64,000 nucleotides of DNA, taken from assembly GCF_024585265.1 (NCBI RefSeq), contig NZ_CP036533.1, forward strand, positions 558,001 to 622,000, in the 5' to 3' direction. Origin of the DNA: Bradyrhizobium sp. WBAH42 (lineage in GTDB: Bacteria; Pseudomonadota; Alphaproteobacteria; Rhizobiales; Xanthobacteraceae). The number at the start of each line of letters is the position of its first letter. Within the stretch, counting starts at the first letter, position 1. A model generated the notes under the pieces. The model had not been told where the DNA came from. It ran no database searches and saw nothing but the letters and a program-made list of their open reading frames with translations. Below, in pieces: positions 50,047 through 58,205 of this stretch. Made by a program: the position numbers and the translations under genes.

Positions 50047-50589
50047 TTGGCGAGGACATCCAGCGACATCGCGCTCAAAGCGCGCGCGGCCGACGAGGCT
50101 TCAACGCGGCCCAAGCCGCGGCTCGATTTGTTCAAGTTCGTGCCGTTCCGCCTCAACCGGCTCGCGGCGGAGGTCAGTTCCGCGCTGTCGGTCGAATATC
50201 AGGAACGCCACGGCCTCGACATTCCGGCCTGGCGCGTGATCGCCACGCTCGGCTTCCGCGTTGATGCCTGCAGCGCGCAGTACATCGCGCAGTGCACCCG
50301 CACGCATAAATCCACCATAAGCCGCGCGGTGACGACGCTGCTCAACGACGGCCTGATCGAGCGGGTCGAGAACGCAGCCGACCGCCGCGAATTCCGCCTG
50401 CAACTGACGAAAAAGGGCCGGGCGCTCTACGAGGAGCTGTTCCCGCAATTGCTGCGGCGAGAGGACGAGATCCTCGCCTGCCTCTCAGCGCAGGAGCGCA
50501 AGCAGCTCTCGGCCCTGCTCGGCAAGATCGAGCAGAGCCTCGATTTGATCCAGACCAGCGAAGAGGCCGACGCCAAGCAGGCGTATTAG
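50047..50589 (+). CDS. MarR-family transcriptional regulator
   Basis: A 180-residue winged-helix regulator: dimerisation helix (FVPFRLNRLAAEVSSALSVEYQERHGLDIPAWRVIATLG, split around residues 29-68), HTH with recognition helix HKSTISRAVTTLLNDGLIERV and wing NAADRREFRLQLTKKGRALYEEL. It should bind the palindrome upstream and release it on binding an aromatic ligand. The TTG at 50047 has GGAG 8 bases before it; the alternative GTG at 49990 lies in the operator. A decayed duplicate of its 3' end lies at 52688-52784. Confidence 0.87.
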   Translation: MARTSSDIALKARAADEASTRPKPRLDLFKFVPFRLNRLAAEVSSALSVEYQERHGLDIPAWRVIATLGFRVDACSAQYIAQCTRTHKSTISRAVTTLLNDGLIERVENAADRREFRLQLTKKGRALYEELFPQLLRREDEILACLSAQERKQLSALLGKIEQSLDLIQTSEEADAKQAY

Positions 50590-50633
50590 GGCGCCCACCC
50601 ATAAGGCGCAGACGTCAGCTTTTGGGAGTCCGG

Positions 50634-51398
50634 TTGAGAAAGCTTGGTAGGACCGTGACGGCAGCGACGTATATAGCGATGCTACTTGTGGCGCTTATCG
50701 CAACTCGCGCATACGCCGCTGACATAGGTTATCTGGCTCCCCCCGGAGTCGCGGCAAACGAGTTTCCCTCACCGCGACGCCCTGTTGCACGGATCGTCAG
50801 CCCACGCCGCGCCGCCGAAGAGCGCCGCGACGCCCTCAATGAGGCCGGCCAAATCGCGCGTGTTCTTGAACTGAAACCAGGCATGACAGTCGGCGACATT
50901 GGAGCAGGCAGTGGCTACCACACGGTCCGGCTCTCGCACCTCGTCGGACCCGCTGGCTCTGTCGTTGCCCAGGACGTCACGCGGGATTACCTCATCGAAC
51001 TCGCCAGGCGAACAGAACTTCTGAAGTTGACGAACGTGCAATTCGCGCTCGGCGAACCCCACGACCCGCGTCTGCCCGCTTCCTCGCTGGATGCCGCAAT
51101 CCTCGTTCACATGTATCACGAGATAGCCCAACCCTATGCCTTCCTCTACAACCTCGCACCCGCCTTGAAGCAGGGTGCGCGGGTCGGAATTGTCGATCTC
51201 GAGCTTCCGACGTCGAAGCATGGCACGCCAATTGAGCTCTTGCGCTGCGAAGTGACCGCCGTCGGTTATCGCGAGGTCGCCACATATAAGCTAGCAGGTG
51301 ACGGAGGATATTTGGCGGTATTCTCTCCGCCGGAGGTAGCGGCTCGAAAATCTCCCCACGATATCGTTGCTTGTAGGAATCCTGCCGGCGCTCGTTGA
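50634..51398 (+). CDS. Exported SAM-dependent methyltransferase-like protein
   Basis: A 254-residue class I methyltransferase-fold protein with an N-terminal signal sequence or anchor (TYIAMLLVALIATRAYA, cleavage near residue 28), so the fold may lie outside the cytoplasm. Motif I is MTVGDIGAGSGYHTVRLS, followed by VVAQDVTRDYL; LDAAILVHMYHEIA is motif IV-like. Exported methyltransferases of this kind are found in several bacteria and have no settled substrate. TTG start at 50634 follows GGGAG. It lies between the two copies of the marR 3' end. Confidence 0.75.
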   Translation: MRKLGRTVTAATYIAMLLVALIATRAYAADIGYLAPPGVAANEFPSPRRPVARIVSPRRAAEERRDALNEAGQIARVLELKPGMTVGDIGAGSGYHTVRLSHLVGPAGSVVAQDVTRDYLIELARRTELLKLTNVQFALGEPHDPRLPASSLDAAILVHMYHEIAQPYAFLYNLAPALKQGARVGIVDLELPTSKHGTPIELLRCEVTAVGYREVATYKLAGDGGYLAVFSPPEVAARKSPHDIVACRNPAGAR

Positions 51399-51611
51399 CA
51401 CCACGCCCCCCGATCTCAGAGGCTGAACGTGTCCGAAGCAAGGGGCAGACCGGAAGTCGCCGGCTGAGACTCAAACCGGGCGCTTTTGACCCAAAGCAGT
51501 CCTTCCACTCTCCTTCCTTCAAGAAAGTGCTAAGGTCGCCTTCCGTAGGTGTGGTCTCTTGCAGGGAGCGGCACATGCGACGTCGGGAATTCATCGCCGG
51601 AGGAAGCGCAG
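51399..51611 (+). other. Spacer with a 16-codon upstream reading frame
   Basis: The ATG at 51575 opens a reading frame of 16 codons (MRRREFIAGGSADETT, ending at 51625) that overlaps the start of the next gene. Its first codons look like the beginning of that gene (MKRREFISIVGG). It is either a decayed duplicate of the N terminus or a short leader peptide. Confidence 0.5.
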
Positions 51612-52592
51612 ATGAAACGACGTGAATTCATCAGCATCGTCGGCGGTGCAGCGGTCGGGTTGCCATTTGCCGCGATGGCGCAGCGCCAGATGCCATTGGT
51701 TGGCTTCCTGAATAGCGCATCGCCCGAGACCTATCGCTTCAATGCCGACTCTTTTCAAGAAGGTCTGGCAAAAGCTGGCTTTGTTGCGGGGCGCAACGTC
51801 CGTATCGAGGAACGCTGGGCTCGGGGTGACTACAGCGTGTTACCCCGCCTTGCGGCCGAACTTGTCGCTATGGGCGTCGTCGCGATTGCTGCCACAGGAG
51901 ATGTCGCCTCTGCTCGGGCGGCGCAGCTTGCGAGCAACACGGTGCCAGTGGTGTTTACTATCGGCGGAGACCCAGTCCGCCATGGACTCGTCGAAAGCAT
52001 AAACCGCCCCGGCAGGCACGTCACTGGAATCCTTTTTAATCCGAACGTACTCGGCGCAAAGCGAGTTGAATTGCTCCATGAAATTGCCCCGGATATTTCC
52101 CGCATCGCACTGCTGATGAACCCCACGAACCCAAACGCCAAAACCGAAGAAGCTGATGCCGAAGCAGGGGCGAGGAAGCTGAGCCTGCAGACCATCACGT
52201 TCAATGCGAGAAACGCGAGCGAAATGGAAGCCGCACTCGAACAGTTGCTGAGTGCCAAGGCCGAAGCATTGATTACCGCGAGTGATCCGATCCTGCTGGA
52301 TCGGCGCGAGCAGATTGCTTCCTTCGCACTACGGCACAACGTGCTGGCCATAGGCTTTGTGCAACAGATCGCTGCTGCGGGTGGCCTTCTGAGCTATGGT
52401 CCGAGCATCAGTTGGATGTACAGACAAGCAGGCGACTACGTCGGACAAATCCTGAAAGGCTCAAATCCGGCCGAAATGCCCGTCCTGCAGCCGACACGCT
52501 ACGAACTGGTGATCAATCTGAAGACCGCCAAGACACTTGGCCTCACCGTTTCGCCATTGCTGCTCGCTCGTGCGGACGAAGTGATCGAATAA
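51612..52592 (+). CDS. ABC transporter substrate-binding protein (TrpX-like family)
   Basis: A 326-residue periplasmic binding protein. An N-terminal signal MKRREFISIVGGAAVGLPFAAMA (cleaved near residue 24) is followed by a type I binding fold: PLVGFLNSASPETYRFNADSF, PVVFTIGGDPVRHGLVESINRPG and GGLLSYGPSISWMYRQAGDYVGQILKGSNPAEMPV are typical of the ABC tryptophan/tyrosine-binding-like family abundant in Bradyrhizobium. No permease or ATPase gene is nearby, so it is an orphan. GGAGGAAG precedes the ATG at 51612. Confidence 0.85.
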   Translation: MKRREFISIVGGAAVGLPFAAMAQRQMPLVGFLNSASPETYRFNADSFQEGLAKAGFVAGRNVRIEERWARGDYSVLPRLAAELVAMGVVAIAATGDVASARAAQLASNTVPVVFTIGGDPVRHGLVESINRPGRHVTGILFNPNVLGAKRVELLHEIAPDISRIALLMNPTNPNAKTEEADAEAGARKLSLQTITFNARNASEMEAALEQLLSAKAEALITASDPILLDRREQIASFALRHNVLAIGFVQQIAAAGGLLSYGPSISWMYRQAGDYVGQILKGSNPAEMPVLQPTRYELVINLKTAKTLGLTVSPLLLARADEVIE

Positions 52593-52687
52593 GATGCTAC
52601 TTCCGGAATTGGCCCGACTCAGACCTCCGACGATGTTCTTTTCGGCTGCATTCGGGAGCATAGCGGACATAAGGCCCGCCTGACCCG

Positions 52688-52784
52688 AGCCAAAAGAGTG
52701 CTCGCGGCGCTGCCCGGCAAGATCGAAGCGAGCCTCGACCTGATCCAGACCCGCGAAGAGGCGGATGCGAAGCAGGCGTATTAG
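52688..52784 (+). pseudogene. Decayed copy of the marR 3' end
   Basis: The reading frame LAALPGKIEASLDLIQTREE.. ending ADAKQAY and TAG matches the last 30 or so residues of the MarR protein (LSALLGKIEQSLDLIQTSEE.. ending ADAKQAY) with several substitutions. The upstream part of the gene is missing. The fragment and the intact gene bracket the methyltransferase and binding-protein genes. Confidence 0.8.
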
Positions 52785-52794
52785 CCCAATTTGG

Positions 52795-52881
52795 CATTCC
52801 GGGGCGCCGCAAAGCGGCGAACCCGGAATCTCGCGCTACAACTTCTGGATTCCGGGTTCGCGCTCCGCGCGCCCCGGAATG
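52795..52881. repeat. CATTCCGGGGCGC palindromic repeat
   Basis: CATTCCGGGGCGC (52795-52807) is exactly inverted at 52869-52881, with inner CGAACCCGGAATC / GATTCCGGGTTCG. Same family as 36090-36197; a half-copy (CATCCCGGG...CCCGGGACGA) lies at 57203-57235. Confidence 0.75.
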
Positions 52882-52893
52882 ACGGCTTCGCCG

Positions 52894-53700
52894 TCACCTC
52901 GCAAACGACCGCGACGGCGGCAGGTGCAGCGCCCAGGCGTCGACCTTGTCGCTGGCGCGCGGGTAGATCTCGGTCACGATCGGATCATGACCGGGGATGT
53001 AGCGATCGGGATGGCCGGCGAGGCGCTCGATCGTTTCCCAGCCTTGCGCCATGTCGCCGACATTGTAGACGATCGGGAACGGGCTCCTGCGCTGCAGATT
53101 GGCGTAGTAATGCGCGGCATCGGAGGCGAGCACCACGGGGCCGCGCGCGGTGTCGACCCTCACCACCTGCAAGCCGTCGGAATGGCCGCCGACGCGGTGC
53201 ACGGTCACGCCGGGAGCGACCTCGCCGTCGCCGGAATAGAAGGTGACGCGCTCGCCATAGACGTGGCGCACCATCAGCGTGACATGCTCGACCGAGAACG
53301 GGTGGCGCAGCATACCGTTGCACATGCAGCGCCCGGTCGCGTAGGCCATCTCGCGCTCCTGCAGATGGAAGCGCGCATTGGGAAAGCGGTCGAGATTGCC
53401 GGCGTGGTCGTAATGCAGATGCGTCACGATGACGTCACGAATGGCTGACGCCGCGACGCCGAAACGCTCCAGCGCATCGACCGGATTGAGCGTGAGCTTG
53501 CGCGCCCGCGCGCTCGCCTCCTCGGCGTTGAAGCCGGTATCGACCAGAATGTCGCGGCCGTGGCCCCGAATCAGCCAGACGAAATAATCGAGGTCCTGCG
53601 CCGCGCTGTCATGCGGGTCGGGCGCGAGGAAGTTCATGTGGGGGGTGCGCGGCGACATCGTCGCATAGCGCAGGGCGTAGATCTCGTAGACGTTTCCCAT
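52894..53700 (-). CDS. N-acyl-homoserine-lactonase-like MBL hydrolase
   Basis: A 268-residue metallo-beta-lactamase-fold enzyme with the full zinc motif THLHYDHAGN (near residue 100), a further His in GGHSDGLQ, Asp in VLASDAAHYYANL and a late His in YIPGHDP. This order and size match the AiiA/AttM lactonase branch. It may degrade acyl-homoserine lactones or other lactones. The ATG at 53700 has no clear ribosome site. It is unlike the homogentisate-operon MBL protein, in which the motif is broken. Confidence 0.82.
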   Translation of the reverse strand: MGNVYEIYALRYATMSPRTPHMNFLAPDPHDSAAQDLDYFVWLIRGHGRDILVDTGFNAEEASARARKLTLNPVDALERFGVAASAIRDVIVTHLHYDHAGNLDRFPNARFHLQEREMAYATGRCMCNGMLRHPFSVEHVTLMVRHVYGERVTFYSGDGEVAPGVTVHRVGGHSDGLQVVRVDTARGPVVLASDAAHYYANLQRRSPFPIVYNVGDMAQGWETIERLAGHPDRYIPGHDPIVTEIYPRASDKVDAWALHLPPSRSFAR

Positions 53701-54062
53701 GGGTGTTGCTTTTTTCGCGTTGGATCTTCTGGAGCGATCGCGCCCACCAAGCCATCGCCGGCAGGAAAGGTCAAACGCGGGGCGTTGCGGCGGAGGCGGG
53801 CCTGCAATGTGAGATCGATCACGTCTTCATCGCCATGGTTGTCTTAACGTCCGCCGATCGCATCGAGATACCGAGGACTGTCATGACAACCCGTCTATTT
53901 TCGCTCGCGGCACGCCCGTCCGTTGCGGTCAATCGTCGGATTAAGGTCGAATCTCCAAGTGGTTGACGCCCCCCGTCCCCGGTTTGATAATGGGGTAAGC
54001 GTAAGTTAAGGTCGCCGCGGCGCAAGCTGGAACGGCGCCTTTTTGGCTGGACCGCGCTGATT
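53701..54062 (+). promoter_or_regulatory. Spacer with a sigma-70-like promoter for the caspase-fold gene
   Basis: TTGACG (53963-53968), 17 bases, GATAAT (53986-53991) is the best housekeeping-type promoter I saw in the window; it lies 72 bases before the ATG at 54063. The remainder (53701-53960) holds no supported gene. Confidence 0.6.
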
Positions 54063-54938
54063 ATGAAAATTCGCTTCTTTGTTCTCCTGTCCTTGCTCAT
54101 CTCGCTCGTCCCGACTGCCCCCTCGCTTGCGGCCGGTGACCGTTTCGCGCTTGTCATTGGCAACGCCAAATATCCGGACGCGGATGCCCCGCTGAAGGAA
54201 CCGATCAACGATGCGCGCGCCGTCGCCGACGAGCTCAAGCGCGACGGCTTTTCGGTCGAGCTCGGCGAGAACCTGACCGGCGACGCCATGCGCCGCGCCT
54301 TCGACAAGCTCTACGGCAAGATCAAGCCGGGCTCGGTCGCGCTGGTGTTCTTCTCGGGTTTCGGCATCCAGTCCGCGCGCCAGAGCTATCTGCTGCCGGT
54401 GGATGCGCAGATCTGGACCGAGTCCGACGTGCGCCGCGACGGCTTCAGCCTCGAGACCGTCCTCGGCGAGCTCAACACCCGCGGCGCCGGCGTCAAGATC
54501 GCGCTGATCGACGCGTCCAGGCGCAACCCGTTCGAGCGCCGGTTCCGCAGCTTCTCGGCCGGCCTGACCCCCGTGATCGCACCGAACGGCACGTTAGTGA
54601 TGTACTCGGCGGCGCTGGCCTCGGTGGTCTCGGACGCCGGCGGCGACCGCAGCCTGTTCGTCCAGGAACTGCTGAAGGAAATCCGCGTCCCCGACCTGAT
54701 GGCCGAGGAGACGCTGAACCGCACCAAGATGGGCGTCACCCGCGCCTCGCGCGGCGAGCAGGTGCCGTGGATTTCCTCGTCACTGGCCGAAGATTTTTCG
54801 TTCATTCCGGGCGCCGGCGGTTCGCGTCCGGCAACGCCGCCGCCGCCGCCGCCGCCCAATGACGTGACCCGCCCCTGCTTCAGCATCACGATCTGCGTCG
54901 CGAGCTGGCGCAGCTCGGCGACGTCATGGCTGACATAG
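54063..54938 (+). CDS. Exported caspase-fold protein, catalytically dead and C-terminally truncated
   Basis: A 291-residue protein with a signal peptide (cleaved after PSLA, residue 23) and a C14 caspase/metacaspase p20 fold: RFALVIGNAKYPDADAPLKEPINDA at the start of the domain. The catalytic His position reads FFSGFGIQ (normally GHG) and the Cys position LIDASRRNPF (normally DACRxNPF), so both catalytic residues are replaced by Phe and Ser. A Pro run (about residues 259-266) is followed by 26 residues encoded antisense to modC, unlike any natural C terminus. The gene appears cut at the Pro run and fused to foreign sequence. Confidence 0.8.
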   Translation: MKIRFFVLLSLLISLVPTAPSLAAGDRFALVIGNAKYPDADAPLKEPINDARAVADELKRDGFSVELGENLTGDAMRRAFDKLYGKIKPGSVALVFFSGFGIQSARQSYLLPVDAQIWTESDVRRDGFSLETVLGELNTRGAGVKIALIDASRRNPFERRFRSFSAGLTPVIAPNGTLVMYSAALASVVSDAGGDRSLFVQELLKEIRVPDLMAEETLNRTKMGVTRASRGEQVPWISSSLAEDFSFIPGAGGSRPATPPPPPPPNDVTRPCFSITICVASWRSSATSWLT

Positions 54939-55495
54939 ACCATGGGCACATTGGCCTCGTCGCGCAGCCGCACGAGATAGGGCAGGATCTCGAGCTTGCG
55001 GCCCTCGTCGAGCGCGCCGAGCGGCTCGTCGAGCAGCAGGAGGCGCGGCTTCGACAGCAGCGCGCGGCCGAGCGCGACGCGCTGGCGCTCACCGCCGGAC
55101 AGCTTCCCGGGACGGCGATCCCTGAGCGCGCCGATGTCGAGCAACTCGATGATGCGCTTGTGCTGCGCCGGATCGGGCGCAAGTCCGTTCATCCGCCGCC
55201 CGTAGTCGAGGTTCTGCGCCACGCTCAGATGCGGAAACAGCCGCGCATCCTGGAACACGTAGCCGATGCGGCGGCGGTAAGTGGGCACGTGAATGCCCGC
55301 CGCGGTGTCATCGACGGTCTCGCCGTCGATCGCGATGGTGCCGCGGTCGGGCCGCAGCAGCCCGGCGATCATGTTGACCAGCGAGCTCTTGCCGGCACCC
55401 GAGGCGCCGAACAGCCCGATGACGCGCCCCTCGCTGCTGAAGGATGCGTGAAGCGAGAATTCGCCGAGCTGTTTTTCGACGTCGACGCGCAGCAT
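54386..55495 (-). CDS. modC: ModC-like molybdate ABC ATPase, chimeric and lacking the TOBE domain
   Basis: The first 212 or so of 369 codons encode a complete ModC ATPase core: Walker A FGASGAGKSS, signature LSGGERQRVALGRALL, Walker B LLLLDEPLGALD, H loop YVSHD. After KQGRVTSLGG the frame enters a Gly run and then about 150 residues that are the antisense of the caspase-fold gene. ModC normally continues into a molybdate-binding TOBE domain of about 65 residues or more, which is absent. The ATG at 55495 lies 2 bases after the modB stop. ATP hydrolysis may survive; regulation through TOBE cannot. Confidence 0.85.
   Translation of the reverse strand: MLRVDVEKQLGEFSLHASFSSEGRVIGLFGASGAGKSSLVNMIAGLLRPDRGTIAIDGETVDDTAAGIHVPTYRRRIGYVFQDARLFPHLSVAQNLDYGRRMNGLAPDPAQHKRIIELLDIGALRDRRPGKLSGGERQRVALGRALLSKPRLLLLDEPLGALDEGRKLEILPYLVRLRDEANVPMVYVSHDVAELRQLATQIVMLKQGRVTSLGGGGGGGVAGREPPAPGMNEKSSASDEEIHGTCSPREARVTPILVRFSVSSAIRSGTRISFSSSWTNRLRSPPASETTEASAAEYITNVPFGAITGVRPAEKLRNRRSNGLRLDASISAILTPAPRVLSSPRTVSRLKPSRRTSDSVQICASTGSR
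54835..54858. repeat. (CCG)n run at the modC/caspase junction
   Basis: ACG followed by seven GCC/CCG triplets. It encodes the Pro run of the caspase-fold protein on one strand and the Gly run of the modC chimera on the other, and marks the point where both proteins leave their family alignment. Confidence 0.8.
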
Positions 55496-55497
55496 GG

Positions 55498-56193
55498 TCA
55501 ATTCCCGTGCAGCCGCTGCGTGGCGCGGCGGGCGAACCACTCGGCCGCGATCAGCGCGCCGATCGCGAGCACGATCGAGACGATCACGAGCCTTCCCGCA
55601 GCGGCATCGCCGTCCGGCGTCTGGATCAGCGAATAGATCGCCGACGAAATCGTCTGGGTCTCGCCGGGAATGTTGGAGACGAAGGTAATGGTGGCGCCGA
55701 ACTCGCCGATCGCCTTGGCAAAGCCCAGCACCATGCCGGCGAGCACGCCCGGCAGCGCCAGCGGCAGCGTCACCGTGAAGAACACTTTCCACGGGGCTGC
55801 GCCGAGCGTCTCGGCGGCCTGCTCGAGCCGGCGATCGATCGCCTCGATCGACAGCCGCATCGGGCGGACGAGAAGCGGAAACGCCATCACGCCGCAGGCG
55901 AGCGCAGCACCGGTCCAGCGGAACGCGAAGACGATGCCGAGATGGTCGGCAAGAAAGCCGCCAATGAGACCTTTGCGGCCGAAGCTGAGCAGCAGCAGAT
56001 AGCCGGTGACCACAGGCGGCAGCACCAGCGGCAGGTGCACCAAGGCGTCCAGTATCGACTTGCCCCAGAAGTCACGTCGCGCGAGCAGCCACGCCAGCGC
56101 GATGCCGAACGGCGTCGCGACCAGCGTGGCGATGACGGCGACCCTAAGCGAAAGCAGGATCGCCGTCCATTCGGCGGCAGAGATCTCGAACAT
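55498..56193 (-). CDS. modB: Molybdate ABC transporter permease
   Basis: A 231-residue, five-to-six-helix permease. It begins MFEISAAEWTAILLSLRVA, and the EAA loop (EAIDRRLEQAAETLGAAPWKVFFTVTLPLALPGV, split around residues 125-158) is the ATPase contact. The C terminus ends RLHGN. The upstream reading frame continues to 57192 without a stop but is antisense-like there; the ATG at 56193 gives the normal ModB N terminus. It lies 41 bases after modA and 2 bases before modC. Confidence 0.92.
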   Translation of the reverse strand: MFEISAAEWTAILLSLRVAVIATLVATPFGIALAWLLARRDFWGKSILDALVHLPLVLPPVVTGYLLLLSFGRKGLIGGFLADHLGIVFAFRWTGAALACGVMAFPLLVRPMRLSIEAIDRRLEQAAETLGAAPWKVFFTVTLPLALPGVLAGMVLGFAKAIGEFGATITFVSNIPGETQTISSAIYSLIQTPDGDAAAGRLVIVSIVLAIGALIAAEWFARRATQRLHGN

Positions 56194-56234
56194 CAAGTCG
56201 TCATATCGGGTCGCAGAAATCAGGTTTGCAAGAA

Positions 56235-57020
56235 TCAGGTCGTTGGGCTGATCAGGAACTTGAAGCCGTATTTTTCCAAAATGGTCTTGGCCGCCGTCGA
56301 GCGCAGAAAGGCGAGATAGTCGTTCGTCTCCGGCTTGGCGGTGCTGGTTGCCGCGACCGGATAGATGATCGCAGGATGCGAATCCGCCGGGAAGGTGCCG
56401 ACGATCTTCACGCCCGGCTCGACCTTGGCGTCGGTGGAATAGACGATGCCGAGCACGGCCTCGCCGCGGGCGACCAGCGTCAGCGCCGTGCGCACGCTCT
56501 CGGCCATGGCGAATTTCGACTCTACGGCCTGCCAGGCCCCGAGCTTTTCCAGCGCCGCCTTGGCATATTTCCCTGCCGGTACCGACCTGACGTCGCCGGT
56601 CGCGATCCTGCCGTCGCCGGCGAGCTTGGCCAGATCGAAGCCTTGCGCGATCGTCACGCTGTCGATCTTGGAATCCTTCGGCGCGATCAGCACGATGCTG
56701 TTGCCGAGCAGGTTGACGCGTGTCGGCTCGTTGATGGTCTTCTTGGAGATCGCGTAGTCCATCCAGTCGGTGTCCGCGGAAACGAACACGTCGGCCGGCG
56801 CACCCTGCTCGATCTGCTTGGCCAGCACCGAGCTTGCGGCGTAGCTGACGCTGAACTTGACGCCGGTCTTGGCGGTGTAGGCGGCGTCGATCTCGTCCAG
56901 CGCATTCTTCATCGAGGCGGCAGCGAACACCGCGATGGTCTTGTCCTCGGCCGCGGCGGGCGCGAGGGCCGTGCCGGCGAGAATGACGAAGGCGGCGAAA
57001 AGTCCTGAGAGACGAAACAT
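56235..57020 (-). CDS. modA: Molybdate-binding periplasmic protein
   Basis: A 261-residue binding protein with a signal peptide (cleaved after PAAA near residue 24). VFAAASMKNALDEI, FSVSYAASSVLAKQIEQGAPADVFVSAD (split around residues 55-82) and the C-terminal LAFLRSTAAKTILEKYGF are ModA family marks; the Ser residues in AAAS and YAASS coordinate the oxyanion. Molybdate supply is relevant to the Cox-like molybdenum hydroxylase in this window and to nitrogenase, if present. First gene of modABC. Confidence 0.94.
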   Translation of the reverse strand: MFRLSGLFAAFVILAGTALAPAAAEDKTIAVFAAASMKNALDEIDAAYTAKTGVKFSVSYAASSVLAKQIEQGAPADVFVSADTDWMDYAISKKTINEPTRVNLLGNSIVLIAPKDSKIDSVTIAQGFDLAKLAGDGRIATGDVRSVPAGKYAKAALEKLGAWQAVESKFAMAESVRTALTLVARGEAVLGIVYSTDAKVEPGVKIVGTFPADSHPAIIYPVAATSTAKPETNDYLAFLRSTAAKTILEKYGFKFLISPTT

Positions 57021-57260
57021 GGGATGCGCTCCGTGCGAGCTCGCGCGCGCAAGGTGCACGCGCAAAATCTGGCGTTGGGTCGGGCAGATGCGACGGGCGG
57101 AAGCGCTGTTCCACGGTCCCTTGCGACGGCTTACGGCCGGCGGGGATATCGCAGTGCAAACATAGCAGGCCGCGGCGCCACGTCAAAGGCAACTGAGTTC
57201 GTCATCCCGGGCTCGCTTCGCGCCCCGGGACGACGGCGGTGCATTCCGTGGCAGCTTACC

Positions 57261-58205
57261 TTATGGCTTCGCGTCGCCTGCATGCAGCACCGCCTTGCAG
57301 GCTGCCGGCATCTGCGCCAGCGTCATCGGCGGCTTGGGCTTGGGCGGCTCCGGCGGCGGCTTGGGGTGCAGCACCGCGTCGGAGAACCAATAGGCGAGAT
57401 CGGCGGGCTTGCAGCCTTCGTCCTCGGCCTGTGACGACTGGCCCTCGCATTCGCCCGCCCCCGCCGGGCAGCGCATGCGAATGTGGAAGTGATAGTCGTG
57501 GCCCCACCAGGGGCGGATCTTCGACAGCCATGCGCGATCGCCCTTGGCCTCGCGGCATAACGCTTTCTTGATCGCGGCGTTGACGAAGATGCGCTGCACG
57601 GCGGGCTCCCGCGCCGCGTCGCGCAGCACCAGCACGTGGCCCGGCGTGAACACCTTGGGATCGACGTCGAGCCGATCCTGGCGCACCATCATCACCGCCG
57701 ACATGTCCTCGCGCTCCTCGCGCGAGAGCCGGCGGTCCGGCATCGGCGTCAGCCAGATGTCGGCATCCAAGCCGATCTGGTGGCTGGCATGGCCTGACAG
57801 CGCCGGCCCGCCGCGCGGCTGCGCGATGTCGCCGACCAGGATGCCGGGCCAGCCGGCGTCCTTGTGCGCTTTGGCGGCGAGCCGCCTGATCAGCGCGATC
57901 ATGTCGGGATGACCGTAGCTGCGATTCCGCGACAGCCGCATCACCTGCCAATGATCGCCGTTGACCGGCATCTGCTCCGCGCCGCCGATGCAGCCCTTGG
58001 TGTAGGAGCCGATGACATGGGCCGGCCCCTTCGACGGCAGCAGCTTGCGCGCGAACAGTTCCTTCGCGGCGAGATCGGGGTCGTTCGGATTGGCGAGCGG
58101 CGGCAGCGGCTTCGGGGTGATGCTGCCCTTGTCCTGGGCCAGCGCGCTACCGGCGCCCAGGCAGACGAACGAAAGCAGGAGGAGGGTGATGCCGCGGCGA
58201 CTCAT
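57261..58205 (-). CDS. mepA: Penicillin-insensitive murein endopeptidase
   Basis: A 314-residue periplasmic M74 zinc peptidase that cuts D-alanyl-diaminopimelate cross-links of peptidoglycan. Signal peptide MSRRGITLLLLSFVCLGAGSALA; zinc and catalytic residues in SGHASHQIGLDADIWL and in the late WWGHDYHFHIRMRCP. Cys residues around CIGG and RMRCPAGAGEC probably form disulfides. A Pro/Lys-rich linker (PPPEPPKPKPP) and a short Cys-containing tail end the chain. The ATG at 58205 gives the signal peptide; longer in-frame extensions upstream do not. Confidence 0.93.
   Translation of the reverse strand: MSRRGITLLLLSFVCLGAGSALAQDKGSITPKPLPPLANPNDPDLAAKELFARKLLPSKGPAHVIGSYTKGCIGGAEQMPVNGDHWQVMRLSRNRSYGHPDMIALIRRLAAKAHKDAGWPGILVGDIAQPRGGPALSGHASHQIGLDADIWLTPMPDRRLSREEREDMSAVMMVRQDRLDVDPKVFTPGHVLVLRDAAREPAVQRIFVNAAIKKALCREAKGDRAWLSKIRPWWGHDYHFHIRMRCPAGAGECEGQSSQAEDEGCKPADLAYWFSDAVLHPKPPPEPPKPKPPMTLAQMPAACKAVLHAGDAKP

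Noticed and set aside
53819..54307. A 162-codon minus-strand frame at the start of the caspase-fold gene
   Set aside because: Antisense to a signal-peptide-bearing gene with its own promoter; no family features.
55498..57192. A 564-codon fusion of an upstream segment with ModB
   Set aside because: The upstream segment is another frame of modA; the normal ModB N terminus starts at 56193.
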